A stretch of 64,000 nucleotides of DNA. Origin: Vespula vulgaris. Taxonomy: Eukaryota; Arthropoda; Insecta; Hymenoptera; Vespidae. Shown here piece after piece: positions 62,321-64,000 of the stretch. Position 1 is the first letter of the stretch. Every line of letters starts with the position of its first letter. The stretch covers positions 2,665,001 through 2,729,000 of the forward strand of contig NC_066592.1 of the NCBI RefSeq assembly GCF_905475345.1. The letters run 5' to 3'. A program made the translations under genes and the position numbers. The notes under the pieces are model-generated. The model worked only from the letters and a program-made list of their open reading frames with translations. It searched no databases and was not told the origin of the DNA.

Positions 62321-62860
62321 TGAGAGAGAGGAGAGGGAAAGAGATAGTTGAAGAGAAACTAAATTCGAAAAGAGAGAGAGAGAGAGTTAAAAAATTAAAG
62401 GTGAAAATAAATTAAAATAGAAATCGTCTAACGATAACATTAATAAACACTTAAAAAGTTTTATACGATTTGAATTAATATAAACACACACACGTATATA
62501 TATATATGTATAAACGAGTTACACGATGATAGTATAAGGCGATTAGTTTAATTCGTAATAGTAGTGGAATTGATCAATCGAACATGAAGTACTTACATAA
62601 AATTTGAATACGAACATCATTCTCTGGGGGAGGAAAATCCGATTTTTCTCTCTCTCTTTCTATCTCTATTTCTCTTTCTCTTTATCCCTTTCGGATGAGG
62701 AAATCGTCCAAATGGATATATCGGTGGTGGTGATGATGGTGGTTGATGATGGTATTGGCGATGGTACTGTATGGTAGTGGAGGTCGTTTCTATTGACCAC
62801 AAGATCGTTTCTAATTCTTATCGAAGATGTGCATATCTAATGCACGTTTATGTCGGCCAT
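60833..62860. other. Gene-free simple-sequence region
   Basis: AT-rich DNA with A-rich tracts at 61615-61750, (GA)n at 62119-62152, and looser GA at 62262-62390. A GGTGGTGATGATGGTGG patch lies at 62724-62740. No gene recognised. Confidence 0.55.
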
Positions 62861-63530
62861 ATTTAATGCCTTTAGGATTTGCTTCTCGTTAAGTTCCGTT
62901 CTCTGAATTAAAATGGTAGATTAGTTTAAGAAAGAAGAAAGGGAGGGAGAAAGAAACGAACGAAAGTACGAACGAATTAAGTAAGTGATCAAGTCAGTGA
63001 AGTTTGAAAAAGAAGTGTTAAGGATTAGATCATTTACATCCAGTTAAATTAATGACGACAATCTAGGAATATTTCACGGTTCGATAGACGGTATTAACGA
63101 GTGGTACATGAATTTCTAAACCTCAAAAGCGATAGCAGCAGCAGCAGGAGTAGTAGGAAAATAGTAGTAGTAGTTAGAGTAGTAGTAGCAGTAGTAGCAG
63201 TAGTAGCAGTAATAACAGCACTAGTAGACCAAACCAGTAGCAGTAGTAGACACACTGATTGCTAGTACCAAGCAGGGAACAATTTTAGGTGGACCAATGC
63301 GCCGACCACCGCAATCCTCTGAAAATCTATTCGGTCTACGGATTTTCTATGTCTCCGAAGAGAATCCTCCGAAGCATCCACCAAATTATGCTTCTAGACA
63401 CGTAAACATAGATAGTACGGTCACGTCTCGTTTTAGCGCATATCGGGAAGTGGGACAGTTTCTCCGACAAGAGAAACGGAACGGGCTTAAATCGTAACCA
63501 ACACTCTCTGTCCTCCCACAATTTCTCCTA
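62861..63530 (+). other. GC-richer island with (AGT/AGC)n and short ORF; possible leader exon
   Basis: This island holds an AGT/AGC trinucleotide repeat (63133-63253). A 66-codon frame follows at 63297-63497, starting ATGCGCCGACCACC and of clearly higher GC content than its surroundings. The frame matches no family I know. The setting resembles an insect 5' leader exon of a gene that would continue beyond the window. Confidence 0.25.
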
Positions 63531-63621
63531 TCCATGTTCTCTCTGTGAGCGCGATTTGTACAATATCTTTCATTGAATTAAAAAAAGAAAAAAAAGGTGG
63601 AAGCAAGAAAGTAAAAAGAAA

Positions 63622-63671
<50 letters not shown>

Positions 63672-64000
63672 ATAGATAGAGAGAAAGAGAGAGACAGAGA
63701 GAGAAAGAGATAGCTTTGATTTTTTTTTCTTCTTTTTTATTGGTAGTATTATGAATATTTAATTTTATATATATATATATATCGATTATATGAAAATATA
63801 TTCATATTTCCATATATATCGATCAAAAGTAGAACATTGAAAATATACTATTATTTATACCGTATACGTTAATTCATGTCCTCGAATATACATAGATGCA
63901 ATGTATGAGAAAATAATAATTTATTAATTATTTCTATTATATCATAAGAAGAAAAAGAAAAGGAAATATATAAATTATAAATTATGATAAAAATTATCCA
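63531..64000. other. Simple-sequence end of the window
   Basis: (GA)n at 63631-63670 with looser GA to 63710, then T-rich and AT-rich DNA. No gene. Confidence 0.6.

Noticed and set aside
1..64000. tRNA, rRNA and CRISPR features
   Set aside because: No tRNA A/B-box pair or clover-leaf, no rRNA-like block and no spaced direct-repeat array was seen by eye; a covariance-model scan would be needed to exclude small RNAs fully.

Overview
This is a nuclear DNA window from an insect. Every gene has GT-AG introns, the protein set is animal, and the non-coding DNA is very AT-rich and packed with (GA)n, (AT)n, (AC)n and (AAT)n microsatellites. Compact genes with short introns beside long microsatellite-rich spacers suggest a hymenopteran (bee, wasp or ant relative). 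That placement is inferred from style and protein similarity, not proven.

Layout. 1-3.2 kb: AT-rich spacer with a short inverted repeat. 3.2-15.9 kb: a gene-dense block of five genes: a mitochondrial fission regulator (MTFR1 family, minus), DELE1 (plus), NUDT9 ADP-ribose pyrophosphatase (minus), MTMR14/EDTP phosphoinositide phosphatase (plus) and PEX10 peroxisomal ubiquitin ligase (minus). MTFR and DELE1 are head to head, DELE1 and NUDT9 tail to tail, NUDT9 and MTMR14 head to head, and MTMR14 and PEX10 tail to tail. 16-19.8 kb: spacer ending in a six-copy tandem array with a unit of about 380-400 bp. 19.8-26.75 kb: the small GTPase gene Rap1, with a GC-richer leader, a 4.6-kb first intron and three coding exons. 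26.75-29 kb: purine-rich microsatellite DNA. 29-37.6 kb: a four-exon secreted or anchored carboxylesterase/cholinesterase-like gene on the minus strand. 37.6-64 kb: a 26-kb stretch with no recognisable coding gene, made of microsatellites, small inverted-repeat elements, a 1.4-kb near-palindrome and a few balanced-composition islands that may be regulatory or non-coding exons.

How the genes relate. Four of the five clustered genes serve organelle upkeep: mitochondrial division, mitochondrial stress signalling, ADP-ribose clearance and peroxisome import. The fifth acts on phosphoinositides linked to autophagy. MTFR and DELE1 share a 0.69-kb intergenic promoter region, so they could be co-regulated. 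Rap1 and the esterase concern adhesion signalling and extracellular hydrolase or adhesion functions and have no obvious pathway link to the block.

I joined exons by eye and checked reading phase arithmetically; all six gene models close without a frame break. I saw no clear undescribed multi-gene system. The least explained structures are the 1.4-kb palindrome at 44.4-45.8 kb, the six-copy array just upstream of Rap1, and a set of TA-flanked inverted-repeat elements with related ends.
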